Of a stretch of DNA of 5,691 nucleotides, positions 1 to 5,691 are shown one piece after another. The DNA is taken from assembly GCA_913045265.1 (NCBI GenBank), contig CAJWQX010000097.1, forward strand, positions 1 through 5,691, read 5' to 3'. The DNA comes from UBA11889 sp002313255 (lineage in GTDB: Bacteria > Pseudomonadota > Gammaproteobacteria > Pseudomonadales > Azotimanducaceae). Each line of letters starts with the position of its first letter. Within the stretch, counting starts at the first letter, position 1. The translations under genes were made by a program, and so were the position numbers. A model generated the notes under the pieces. That model was not told the origin of the DNA and did not search any database. It worked only from the letters and a program-made list of their open reading frames with translations.

Positions 1-1911
1 GGCTTGCAACAACACTTCGTTCCAACGCCGGGCGACTGAGACGGCGTCGGTGGGTGCTACCCCAGGCAGGTAGTTGGCTCGGATCACCACCGTGGCCTCG
101 GGCATGGTAAACGTGGTCTCAGCCGACGATGCATCCGTAAACGACCCATCCCCTTCGCTCGTCCAATGACTGAAGTGATACCCCTCCGTCGCCTCCGACG
201 CCGACACCACTACCTCCGTTCCCGGATCGTAATAACCATCACCACCACCTTGGGTGACGACTAAACGGGTGTTGCTGACTTCTTGTGCGATCGTGATCAG
301 CTGATCGACAGCTAGGTTCTCGCGCGTGGTGACGCTGCCATCGGGCCACCTGACCTCGATATCCACATCGGTGGCTTCACCCAGACCAAAGTGCACTTCG
401 TAGGGATTATGGGAGACGTAGTTGTTGTGTCCCCCTAACTCCCGTACTTGTGAACCCGCGCTCGTGGTCGCCGTGACCCACGCCCCTATACCAAACCGGT
501 TAGGACCCGAACCATCCAGACGGATCGTTAACGAGTGATTGCCGTTCGCTATGTCGTTGCGGTAGTGGACGATGTGTTCTTCTGAACTGTTGGTGATCAC
601 CAAATCGAGGTCGCCGTCTCGATCCGAATCAAAGCATACGAGGCCCCTTCCCTGCGCGACATGGCTAAAACCGACTTCCAAACCATTTTCTTCGAATGTG
701 CCATTGCCGGCGGAACGGAAATGTCGTGTTCGATCCAGTGCAAAATCTTTGTTTTTGTCGTAGGTCCAACCATTGACGTGCACGATATCGAGATCGCCGT
801 CGTGATCGAAATCGGCAAAGCAGCTGCTCCAGCCCCAACCGCCGTCTTCGATTCCCGCCGTTCCGCTGACGTCTTCAAAGACCCCTGCACCGCGGTTTCG
901 ATAGAGTCGGTTGCCGAATAATCCTTCCCCTCCTTCGACGGAAGAATCCAAGACATCTAGGGTATAGATGGAGGTGACAAACCAGTCCATGTCGCCGTCG
1001 TTGTCGTAATCGCCCACCGATGCGCCCATACCGTTTTGATCGACGATGACGGCTCGGTTGGTCGTTTTGGTGAAGGATCCGTCGTCGTTATTAATAAACA
1101 CCTGACTTTCACCAAAATCCGACGCCATCAGTAAGTCGCCGTCGCCATCGTTATCAATATCGCTGAAATTCGGCGTGTACGACCAATCTGTGTTGCTTTC
1201 CGTTAAGCCAGCAGCAATGGCGGTTCCGATGCTCGAAGCCACAAACGAGCCATCCCCCTGATTCCGCCAAACCGTTTCGGTCTCATCACCAGATTGTCGA
1301 TTCGTTCCCCAGTGACTGAGAAAGATATCGATGAAGCCATCTCGGTCGTAATCGAAAAAGGTAACCGAGAACGTGTTCGGACTGGTAAGTCGAATGCCTG
1401 ACGTCGCGGTAACATCGATAAAGACGCCTTCCCGATTTTCAAGCAAATAATATGAATCGCCATGGACGGATCCGACGAAAAGATCGAGGTCACCGTCGCC
1501 GTCGATGTCGCCGAACGCCGGACCGCTACCCCAGTGAGTGAAATCGACACCCGCCTCCATTGCTACGTCGACAAACGTTCCATCGCCTTGATTCTGGTAA
1601 AGGCTATTAGGTTCGGTATCGCCGCCCACAACGTAGAGATCAATATCACCGTCAGCGTCGTAGTCGGCTGCAGCGATACCGCCACTTGCGCGGTCGGTTT
1701 CCGATAGATCTGTAACCAGGCTATCGAAACGCCGATCGAGGCCAACACCAGTTAGTTTGTAGAATCCTCCGGGATTAGCATCGTTAGCTGATTCTCCGTT
1801 GCTATTTATGGCCGGATTAGACGCAGGGGCAGTACTGCCTGCACCTCCGCCACAACCCGGGAGAATCGAGATTACGGCGAACACATACAGGTAGCCTGCG
1901 CGAATACTCAC
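1..1911 (-). CDS. FG-GAP/VCBS seven-repeat lipoprotein with ASPIC/UnbV and InlB-type domains (C-terminus cut by window edge)
   Basis: This frame is open for 637 codons from a GTG at 1909-1911 to the window edge, with no stop. An in-frame TAA lies four codons upstream and no ATG intervenes, so GTG is the likely start, although its ribosome site is weak. Residues 1-20 form a lipoprotein signal ending in the lipobox LPGC, with lipidated Cys20 followed by Gly, so the protein is probably anchored in the outer membrane. A low-complexity Gly/Ala/Ser/Asn linker follows. Seven Ca-binding-type DxDxDGDxD loops begin at residues 83, 135, 187, 251, 301, 367 and 428, which suggests a seven-bladed beta-propeller. 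Residues 471-541 (NRFGIGAWV ... HFGLG ... VRWPDG) match ASPIC/UnbV, and 549-614 match the divergent InlB B-repeat (PGTEVVVSA, FTMPEATVVIRANY). The visible end, SVARRWNEVLLQA, resembles the entry to vanadium-haloperoxidase-like domains. It is the last gene of a three-gene unit, 36 bp after its neighbour. The repeat and ASPIC calls are firm. Ligand and activity are unknown. Confidence 0.93.
   Translation of the reverse strand, partial: MSIRAGYLYVFAVISILPGCGGGAGSTAPASNPAINSNGESANDANPGGFYKLTGVGLDRRFDSLVTDLSETDRASGGIAAADYDADGDIDLYVVGGDTEPNSLYQNQGDGTFVDVAMEAGVDFTHWGSGPAFGDIDGDGDLDLFVGSVHGDSYYLLENREGVFIDVTATSGIRLTSPNTFSVTFFDYDRDGFIDIFLSHWGTNRQSGDETETVWRNQGDGSFVASSIGTAIAAGLTESNTDWSYTPNFSDIDNDGDGDLLMASDFGESQVFINNDDGSFTKTTNRAVIVDQNGMGASVGDYDNDGDMDWFVTSIYTLDVLDSSVEGGEGLFGNRLYRNRGAGVFEDVSGTAGIEDGGWGWSSCFADFDHDGDLDIVHVNGWTYDKNKDFALDRTRHFRSAGNGTFEENGLEVGFSHVAQGRGLVCFDSDRDGDLDLVITNSSEEHIVHYRNDIANGNHSLTIRLDGSGPNRFGIGAWVTATTSAGSQVRELGGHNNYVSHNPYEVHFGLGEATDVDIEVRWPDGSVTTRENLAVDQLITIAQEVSNTRLVVTQGGGDGYYDPGTEVVVSASEATEGYHFSHWTSEGDGSFTDASSAETTFTMPEATVVIRANYLPGVAPTDAVSVARRWNEVLLQA
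604..1665 (-). repeat. Seven FG-GAP/VCBS calcium-loop repeats (protein-level)
   Basis: Seven copies of an Asp-rich loop of the form D-x-D-x-D-G-x-x-D are spaced 50-66 residues apart: DYDADGDID, DIDGDGDLD, DYDRDGFID, DIDNDGDGD, DYDNDGDMD, DFDHDGDLD and DSDRDGDLD. Most are followed by a hydrophobic strand. The flanks are diverged (for example YQNQGDGTFVDVA and WRNQGDGSFVAS), so this is an old repeat array and not a recent DNA duplication. Copy 3 has Phe and copy 4 has Gly in variable positions, but all metal-ligand Asp positions are kept. Known FG-GAP proteins with seven copies fold as integrin-alpha-like propellers. That fold is an inference here. Confidence 0.9.
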
Positions 1912-1947
1912 GCCGCTTATTTAAGAGACGTTGAGTACGAAACCCGA

Positions 1948-3006
1948 CTAGTCAGCCGCGTTTGCACCACGTCGGTCGAATTCTTCTTGCTCGAGAAGCC
2001 GGGCACCCCGAAGAATATTGCCCATGGCGTAGTTACCTTCGTGGCAAGCGTATTCGTAGACGCGCTCGTCAGTGCCTTTCCACACGTACTCGCCGCTCCA
2101 TGGATTTTCCCAGATAGTCGGGTCATCCACCGTGAAGTTGTAGAGCAAGTGGCCGTCTTCCCGAAGCGTGAACTGCTCAATAAGGTGAAGATTTTCATCG
2201 CCTCCGTATAGGCCCGTATCTTCTCGAAAATTCGTGGTATCGACGACCAGTGTGTCGCCTTCCCAATGGCCGATGGAATCACCAAGCCAGTGTCGCGTAT
2301 CAGGAGATGAATGCTCCGAGTTAAGACGGATCACTCGCGCATCGTGAACCATCTCTACCAAGATCACGACATGATCGTCTGATTGCACGATACGCTTAAA
2401 GTTGTTGTAAAGCCCCGGAAGCATTGGCGGACCGGCGCTGAATCCTAGTAAGCAACGTTCGGCCAACGCAAGTTCTTCAGGGCCATCGAAAGGACCTGGG
2501 CCCTTTGCATCCAACCAGGACGCCGTGCCGTCGTTCTGATGAGTAAAAGAACTGAAATTGTCCGCCGTCTTGAGTCTTCCCTTGGCGGTCATTGTCGGTT
2601 TTCTGCCGTTCGGCGGATCGTAGACAATCGACGTACGAAACTTGCCATCGATGTCTATCACGTGATCGCCAGGGTCGACCCAAAAACTGTTGTAGCCGCC
2701 GACTCCGCCCGCTCCAGCTGCATTGTTTCCATCACCCCCTTTGACGGGCGCGCTGCGGTCAGGATCGCTAATCCGGTTGGCAGCAGCTTGCAAAGCCGAG
2801 ACGAGACCGGTCTGCATCCGTTCGGCCTGCTTTTCGGTCATGAATTGGTTCTTACCGAATATTCTCGGTCGCTCTTCGGGCGTTAGCGACCCCGAATCAT
2901 AATTACCCGTAAGGTCGGGGTGACCTGCAGGTGTGCGTGGGACATCCCCAAGCGCCACCGAGCTGACATAGATCACGCTCAGAAACCACACAAATAGCTG
3001 TTTCAT
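1948..3006 (-). CDS. Secreted protein of an uncharacterised family (WEGDTLVVDTTNF / YEYACHEGNY type)
   Basis: This encodes 352 residues. I place the start at the ATG at 3004-3006 and not at the in-frame ATG 33 bp upstream. A strong AAAGGAGG lies four bases before it, and MKQLFVWFLSVIYVSSVALG is then a clean signal peptide with an ALG cleavage site for signal peptidase I. The mature protein starts near DVPRTPAGHPDLTGNYD. Landmarks are a Gly/Ala-rich flexible stretch (about 90-104), AERCLLGFSAGPP (182-194), LYNNFKRIVQS (199-209), EMVHDARVIRL (218-228), GHWEGDTLVVDTTNF (246-260) and YEYACHEGNY (317-326). I recognise this motif set from memory as a widespread family of exported bacterial proteins without an assigned function. 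It has no transmembrane segment after the signal and is probably periplasmic. The pair Cys185/Cys321 could form a disulfide, and His221-Asp222 and His322 are candidate functional residues (inference). It follows the oxidoreductase by 11 bp, so the two are probably co-translated. Confidence 0.93.
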   Translation of the reverse strand: MKQLFVWFLSVIYVSSVALGDVPRTPAGHPDLTGNYDSGSLTPEERPRIFGKNQFMTEKQAERMQTGLVSALQAAANRISDPDRSAPVKGGDGNNAAGAGGVGGYNSFWVDPGDHVIDIDGKFRTSIVYDPPNGRKPTMTAKGRLKTADNFSSFTHQNDGTASWLDAKGPGPFDGPEELALAERCLLGFSAGPPMLPGLYNNFKRIVQSDDHVVILVEMVHDARVIRLNSEHSSPDTRHWLGDSIGHWEGDTLVVDTTNFREDTGLYGGDENLHLIEQFTLREDGHLLYNFTVDDPTIWENPWSGEYVWKGTDERVYEYACHEGNYAMGNILRGARLLEQEEFDRRGANAAD

Positions 3007-3010
3007 GATG

Positions 3011-3018
3011 CCTCCTTT
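3011..3018 (-). promoter_or_regulatory. Strong ribosome binding site deciding the start of the secreted protein
   Basis: On the minus strand the sequence reads TTTTAAAAGGAGGCATCATG. An AAAGGAGG Shine-Dalgarno site sits four bases before the ATG at 3004-3006 and partly overlaps the TAA stop of the upstream oxidoreductase gene. This excludes the longer reading frame that begins at 3039. It also suggests that ribosomes finishing the oxidoreductase can re-start on the secreted protein (translational coupling). Confidence 0.85.
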
Positions 3019-4301
3019 TAAAAGCCTGTCTCCGCACACTGCCGGTTGATCTCATCTATGATCTCACAAACCCGGATGGACTCGTCACGCGTGAATTGCG
3101 GCATTTCGGTGAGACCCGCCTCGAAGCACCGATGCACCGCCTGTGCCTGGTATGTAAAGCCGTGTTGGTTACCCCCACTCCACGTCCAGCCTTTGTAGTT
3201 GATTAACTTTTCGCCGGTCCAACGCGAACCCGCCGGTTGACCCCTCGTAATGGGTGCGGGCGTGGGAATCGGATATTCAAAGCGCTCGACCTGATTAAAC
3301 GGGCCGTTGCTTGGATTACGATCCTGATTCCAGTGAGTTTCGCTCCAATCCCCTATCCAACCTTGGCTAGGATCAAGCTCCATCACAGGATTCCCGTCGT
3401 CCTTTCGCGTACCTCGACGTGGAGGTCGACCGGTTCGAATCGTCAGGGCTGTTGGATGATGCGACGGGGTTTCGATCGTGATGCGTCCTTTCGTACCGAC
3501 GTATTGAGTTTCTTCAACGAAACGTCCGGACGGAAAAGTGATCACTGCGATTCCTTGCTGTTCGCCATATTGAAGGATGGCCGCACTCGGTGGTGCACCG
3601 TGTCCGGAAAACACATCGTTGGCATAAGGTTGTCCTCGCATTTTTCGCCCCGTCGCAGCAATCACAGGCATCTCGTCGGCACCAAATCCGGTGATTGCCG
3701 GGTTCAACGCATAGACTCGATCTGGGTAGTCCGCCTGCACGACTTGAAGCGCCCCAATATCGCCCCTCTCAATTGCGGCGCGGGCATGCTCTACCGCTGG
3801 AAAAAAGCGCAACCACATACCTTCCTGACAAAATACGCCTGCTTGATCCGCCGCAGCGTATATTTCTCGCGCCTGTTCGGCCGTGTCCGTGAAGGGTTTT
3901 TCGCAAAGCACATGCTTACCGGCGTTAATCGCCATGAGCATGTCTCGATGGTGATCCCACGTTTTTGAGGCAATGTAAACGATGTCGACGTTCGGATCGT
4001 TGTATAACTCGTCGTACGAACCGTAGGCGACGGGAATTCCATGGGCTTCTGCGTACGCAACAGCTCTCGATTTATCTCGAGCTGCGACCGCGGTCACGGT
4101 GGCCCCTGGAACATCTTGGAGGGACTTAATCCAATCGGATGCGATTGCCGATGCGCTGATAATTCCCCATCGTAGCGGGAAATTAATACCGATCTCATTG
4201 GTTTGACCAAGACGAACATCGAGAGGTGTACTCATCGGCCAGCCATTAAAGAAATTCGGATCACCGGCAACCGTTGTCGTTTTCTGATTTTGGTCACTCA
4301 T
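3018..4301 (-). CDS. Gfo/Idh/MocA-family oxidoreductase, dihydrodiol-dehydrogenase-like
   Basis: This is a 427-residue cytoplasmic NAD(P)-dependent oxidoreductase with no signal peptide. A 44-residue N-terminal extension precedes the Rossmann fold. The nucleotide loop is RWGIISASAIASDWI (44-58), which lacks the usual GxGxxG glycines but keeps the position and hydrophobic strand. Then come VDIVYIAS (105-112), GKHVLCEKPF (128-137, with the family EKP at 134-136) and CQEGMWLRFFPAV (158-170), close to the E-x-x-W-x-R-F-F-P signature of dimeric dihydrodiol dehydrogenases. The C-terminal domain has YVGTKGRITIETP (267-279) and GFTYQAQAVHRCFEAGL (381-397), also DHDH-like. The expected GGxLLDxGxYP block after about residue 200 is absent (see findings). 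The start ATG follows AGAGGA by eight bases; Met23 has no ribosome site. It heads the minus-strand unit and runs divergently from the dioxygenase. The substrate is unknown; a sugar or cyclic diol is likely from the family. Confidence 0.93.
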   Translation of the reverse strand: MSDQNQKTTTVAGDPNFFNGWPMSTPLDVRLGQTNEIGINFPLRWGIISASAIASDWIKSLQDVPGATVTAVAARDKSRAVAYAEAHGIPVAYGSYDELYNDPNVDIVYIASKTWDHHRDMLMAINAGKHVLCEKPFTDTAEQAREIYAAADQAGVFCQEGMWLRFFPAVEHARAAIERGDIGALQVVQADYPDRVYALNPAITGFGADEMPVIAATGRKMRGQPYANDVFSGHGAPPSAAILQYGEQQGIAVITFPSGRFVEETQYVGTKGRITIETPSHHPTALTIRTGRPPRRGTRKDDGNPVMELDPSQGWIGDWSETHWNQDRNPSNGPFNQVERFEYPIPTPAPITRGQPAGSRWTGEKLINYKGWTWSGGNQHGFTYQAQAVHRCFEAGLTEMPQFTRDESIRVCEIIDEINRQCAETGF

Positions 4302-4427
4302 GAAATTGTTCCTCTAATGATCGGCGCTACCTTTTTACCGAAAAAAAGCTCGTAAGTCCCAACCGATTAGAAAGAGGCTTTCCTTTACAATAACCAGTAA
4401 TCCAGGACCGCCGAAACATGCGCCTTA
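4302..4427. promoter_or_regulatory. Divergent intergenic region with candidate overlapping promoters
   Basis: This 126-bp gap lies between the starts of the oxidoreductase (leftward) and the dioxygenase (rightward), so it must hold the promoters of both unless they are leaderless. Rightward, TACAAT at 4386-4391 fits a -10 box about 30 bp before the dioxygenase start region, but no good -35 is seen. Leftward, TTATTG (complement of 4388-4393) and TCTAAT (complement of 4366-4371) are 16 bp apart, giving a plausible sigma-70 pair. The two candidates share bases. A short inverted repeat, GAAAG-AGG-CTTTC (4370-4382), lies between them and could be a protein-binding site. All of this is by eye and weak. 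Confidence 0.35.
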
Positions 4428-5249
4428 ATGCCGTTACCGAGACAACAGATTGAAACTGCGCGTGAACAATTGCTCGAAGACGGTTTTTGTATTCTCGACG
4501 ATGTGCTTGAAACCCGCTTTCTATGTGAGCTTTGTGACTGGTCTGACCACCTCTTAAGCACGACAAAGCTCTCACCGAAATGGAAATATCAAGGATCGGA
4601 TATCCACATCAGTGGTATTCGTTACCGGTCGAAACGTAATCCCGAATTACCGGCCGATGAGATTGTTGATCGATTGATCGAGTATCCCGCTGGGATACTG
4701 AAGGCGTTAAAACTGGATGATCATCGCTCGGGCGGAACATTTCAGATTATTTCGAAACCTCCTAATGGAGCTCCGCTTTACTGGCATCAGGATTGGGCCC
4801 GCTGGGACGATCCGGTCAGCGCGTCACCATGGCCACAGCAAATCTTTCTTAATTGGTATCTCTGCGATACCAACGTAAGCAACGGCTGTTTACGGGTAAT
4901 CCCCAAGAGTCATCACCAACGAACTGATCTGCACGACCACTTAGTCGCACCCCATGAGGGAGGCGGCTACGACGTTGATGAGGAGAACGAGTGGATGTTT
5001 TTTGACCACCCGAATGCTATCGACGTTCCGGTGAAGGCGGGTCAATTACTGATCGGTGATGCCAGACTTCTCCACGGAACCCGCAGAAATGCCTCTTCCT
5101 GTAGAAGGACGGTTCTGCTTGGCTGGTACTACCGAAAATCTAACGACGTCCCCGCTACATGGCTCGGTGATATCCCGCAGGAAATCCTCGATAGGGACCC
5201 CGGCTTGCCGTTCAAATGGAATCGAGACCCCGGGCGTTATCTCACCTAG
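4428..5249 (+). CDS. Phytanoyl-CoA dioxygenase (PhyH) family Fe(II)/2-oxoglutarate oxygenase
   Basis: This is a 273-residue soluble enzyme of the usual length for the family. The N-terminus (REQLLEDGFCILDDVL, 12-27) is the typical PhyH opening. The iron triad is complete: His120 and Asp122 in YWHQDWARWDD, and His216 in IGDARLLHGTRR. Arg227, eleven residues further on, is the expected 2-oxoglutarate carboxylate binder. NGCLRVIPKSH (152-162) is the family strand between them. Such enzymes couple oxidative decarboxylation of 2-oxoglutarate to hydroxylation or other oxidation of a small molecule. The substrate cannot be read from the sequence. The start is the first ATG after an in-frame TAA at 4398-4400. 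It has no good ribosome site, and a mini-ORF overlaps it. It is divergent from the oxidoreductase and convergent with the NIPSNAP-like gene, with 4 bp between stops. It could act with the oxidoreductase as a hydroxylation-then-oxidation pair, but that is only inference from position. Confidence 0.95.
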   Translation: MPLPRQQIETAREQLLEDGFCILDDVLETRFLCELCDWSDHLLSTTKLSPKWKYQGSDIHISGIRYRSKRNPELPADEIVDRLIEYPAGILKALKLDDHRSGGTFQIISKPPNGAPLYWHQDWARWDDPVSASPWPQQIFLNWYLCDTNVSNGCLRVIPKSHHQRTDLHDHLVAPHEGGGYDVDEENEWMFFDHPNAIDVPVKAGQLLIGDARLLHGTRRNASSCRRTVLLGWYYRKSNDVPATWLGDIPQEILDRDPGLPFKWNRDPGRYLT

Positions 5250-5253
5250 CCTT

Positions 5254-5607
5254 CTATCCGACCGCTTCCATGAAGCGCGCGTTCATATGGAGATACGCGT
5301 TTGCGTTGGGATGCTGAGCCCAAATGGCTTGCCACTCGGGTGAGCTTCCAAAGGCCGCGAATCCCTTATCCCGATCTTCCTTACTCGCCCAGCGAATAAT
5401 CCAACAGACATTGGGTTGACCGTTGGGCGAGACGTTGGGCGCGGAACCACTGACCTCGGCGTCGATGTCACAGTCCATCCAAAAATCGATGACGTCTAAA
5501 TTCTGCTTGAGCCAAGGTGCGGCTATTTCCTCTGCCCATTTGCGATAGGCGTCCAGCCACTCCGATTCGATGGTGTAGTCGCGAATTTCGACAATCGGTC
5601 CAGACAT
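5254..5607 (-). CDS. NIPSNAP-like dimeric alpha/beta-barrel protein
   Basis: This encodes 117 residues with no signal peptide or membrane segment, so it is cytosolic. The N-terminal strand VEIRDYTIE (6-14), the helix LDAYRKWAEEIAAPWL (18-33), and the second half CWIIRWASKEDRDKGFAAF (68-86) followed by SSPEWQAIWA (88-97) follow the NIPSNAP / ferredoxin-like pattern, in which the last part is usually D-PEW-A. These small folds form dimers and often bind or act on small hydrophobic or aromatic molecules. No catalytic residue is certain. The ATG has an AGGA six bases upstream. It converges with the dioxygenase, leaving no room for a separate terminator. It could be a monooxygenase-like ABM-type protein instead; fold-level confidence is higher than function. 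Confidence 0.82.
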   Translation of the reverse strand: MSGPIVEIRDYTIESEWLDAYRKWAEEIAAPWLKQNLDVIDFWMDCDIDAEVSGSAPNVSPNGQPNVCWIIRWASKEDRDKGFAAFGSSPEWQAIWAQHPNANAYLHMNARFMEAVG

Positions 5608-5691
5608 TTGTTTTCCTATTGGTTTTGATTAGCGTCAAAAATACGCTGAATGAATTGGCCACGGCAAGGTGGTTGATATCAATCGGCTAAA
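5608..5691 (-). promoter_or_regulatory. Upstream region of the NIPSNAP-like gene with a candidate promoter
   Basis: No gene of its own is seen in these 84 bp. Reading leftward, TTGCCG (complement of 5662-5667), an 18-bp spacer and TATTTT (complement of 5638-5643) form a weak sigma-70-like pair ahead of the AGGA ribosome site. A short hairpin with stem AGCGT/ACGCT (5631-5635 and 5643-5647) overlaps the -10 candidate. A perfect 10-bp palindrome TTGATATCAA lies at 5673-5682. The match to promoter consensus is only partial. Confidence 0.3.

Noticed and set aside
1203..1550. Minus-strand 115-codon frame and others (597-956, 1563-1748) inside the lipoprotein gene
   Set aside because: They are other-frame shadows of the 637-codon frame, whose FG-GAP repeats continue without a break through these positions.
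1917..2285. Minus-strand 122-codon frame within the secreted protein gene
   Set aside because: It overlaps the strongly supported 352-residue gene in another frame. Its product is Ser/Thr-rich without motifs.
3007..3039. An 11-residue N-terminal extension of the secreted protein (start at 3039)
   Set aside because: It would put charged residues before the signal peptide and overlap the oxidoreductase gene. The strong ribosome site points to the ATG at 3006.
3237..3968. A 243-codon open frame on the plus strand, antisense to the oxidoreductase
   Set aside because: It is fully opposite a convincing enzyme gene. Its product has no recognisable motif and a shadow-like Arg/Ser/His-rich composition, and I see no ribosome site.
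4327..4575. Minus-strand 82-codon frame across the intergenic region and dioxygenase start
   Set aside because: It lies opposite the conserved PhyH N-terminus and its product has no recognisable features.
5196..5236. Direct repeat of GACCCCGG
   Set aside because: It encodes two copies of Arg-Asp-Pro-Gly in the dioxygenase tail. It is a short coding coincidence, not a DNA element.
5468..5662. Minus-strand 64-codon frame overlapping the NIPSNAP-like start
   Set aside because: It is in a different frame from the conserved protein and lacks a ribosome site. Its C-terminal half is a shadow of the NIPSNAP-like gene.

Overview
The window looks like chromosomal DNA of a free-living Gram-negative bacterium with roughly 50-55 % G+C. 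It has dense coding, clear AGGA/GGAGG ribosome sites on several genes, a lipoprotein signal and a signal-peptidase-I protein. The mix of a VCBS/ASPIC propeller lipoprotein, a DHDH-like Gfo/Idh/MocA oxidoreductase, a PhyH dioxygenase and a NIPSNAP-like protein is typical of uncultured marine gammaproteobacteria and also of Acidobacteria- or Planctomycetes-like lineages. The sequence alone does not settle the taxon. I see no rRNA, tRNA, CRISPR array, insertion sequence or phage gene.

Layout: positions 1-4301 are a compact three-gene unit on the minus strand, transcribed from right to left. It runs from a DHDH-like oxidoreductase (3018-4301), to an exported protein of an uncharacterised family (1948-3006), to a large lipoprotein (1-1911). 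The lipoprotein starts with GTG and leaves the window at its C-terminus. The two gaps are 11 and 36 bp, so a single transcript is likely. The lipoprotein carries seven Ca-binding-type FG-GAP/VCBS repeats, an ASPIC/UnbV domain and an InlB-type B-repeat. At the window edge it enters a sequence that resembles the start of vanadium-haloperoxidase-like domains.

A 126-bp divergent intergenic region (4302-4427) separates this unit from a plus-strand PhyH-family Fe(II)/2-oxoglutarate dioxygenase (4428-5249). The dioxygenase converges, with only 4 bp between stop codons, on a minus-strand NIPSNAP-like ferredoxin-fold gene (5254-5607). Its upstream region (5608-5691) runs to the window end.

The enzymes are all of the small-molecule redox or oxygenation kind. 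The operon pairs one cytoplasmic NAD(P)-type oxidoreductase with two exported products of unknown function. A shared catabolic or modification role is plausible, but no substrate can be read from the sequence. The points most worth checking are the probable fusion at the left edge, the loss of a conserved catalytic block in the oxidoreductase, and the orphan secreted family held between two recognisable partners.
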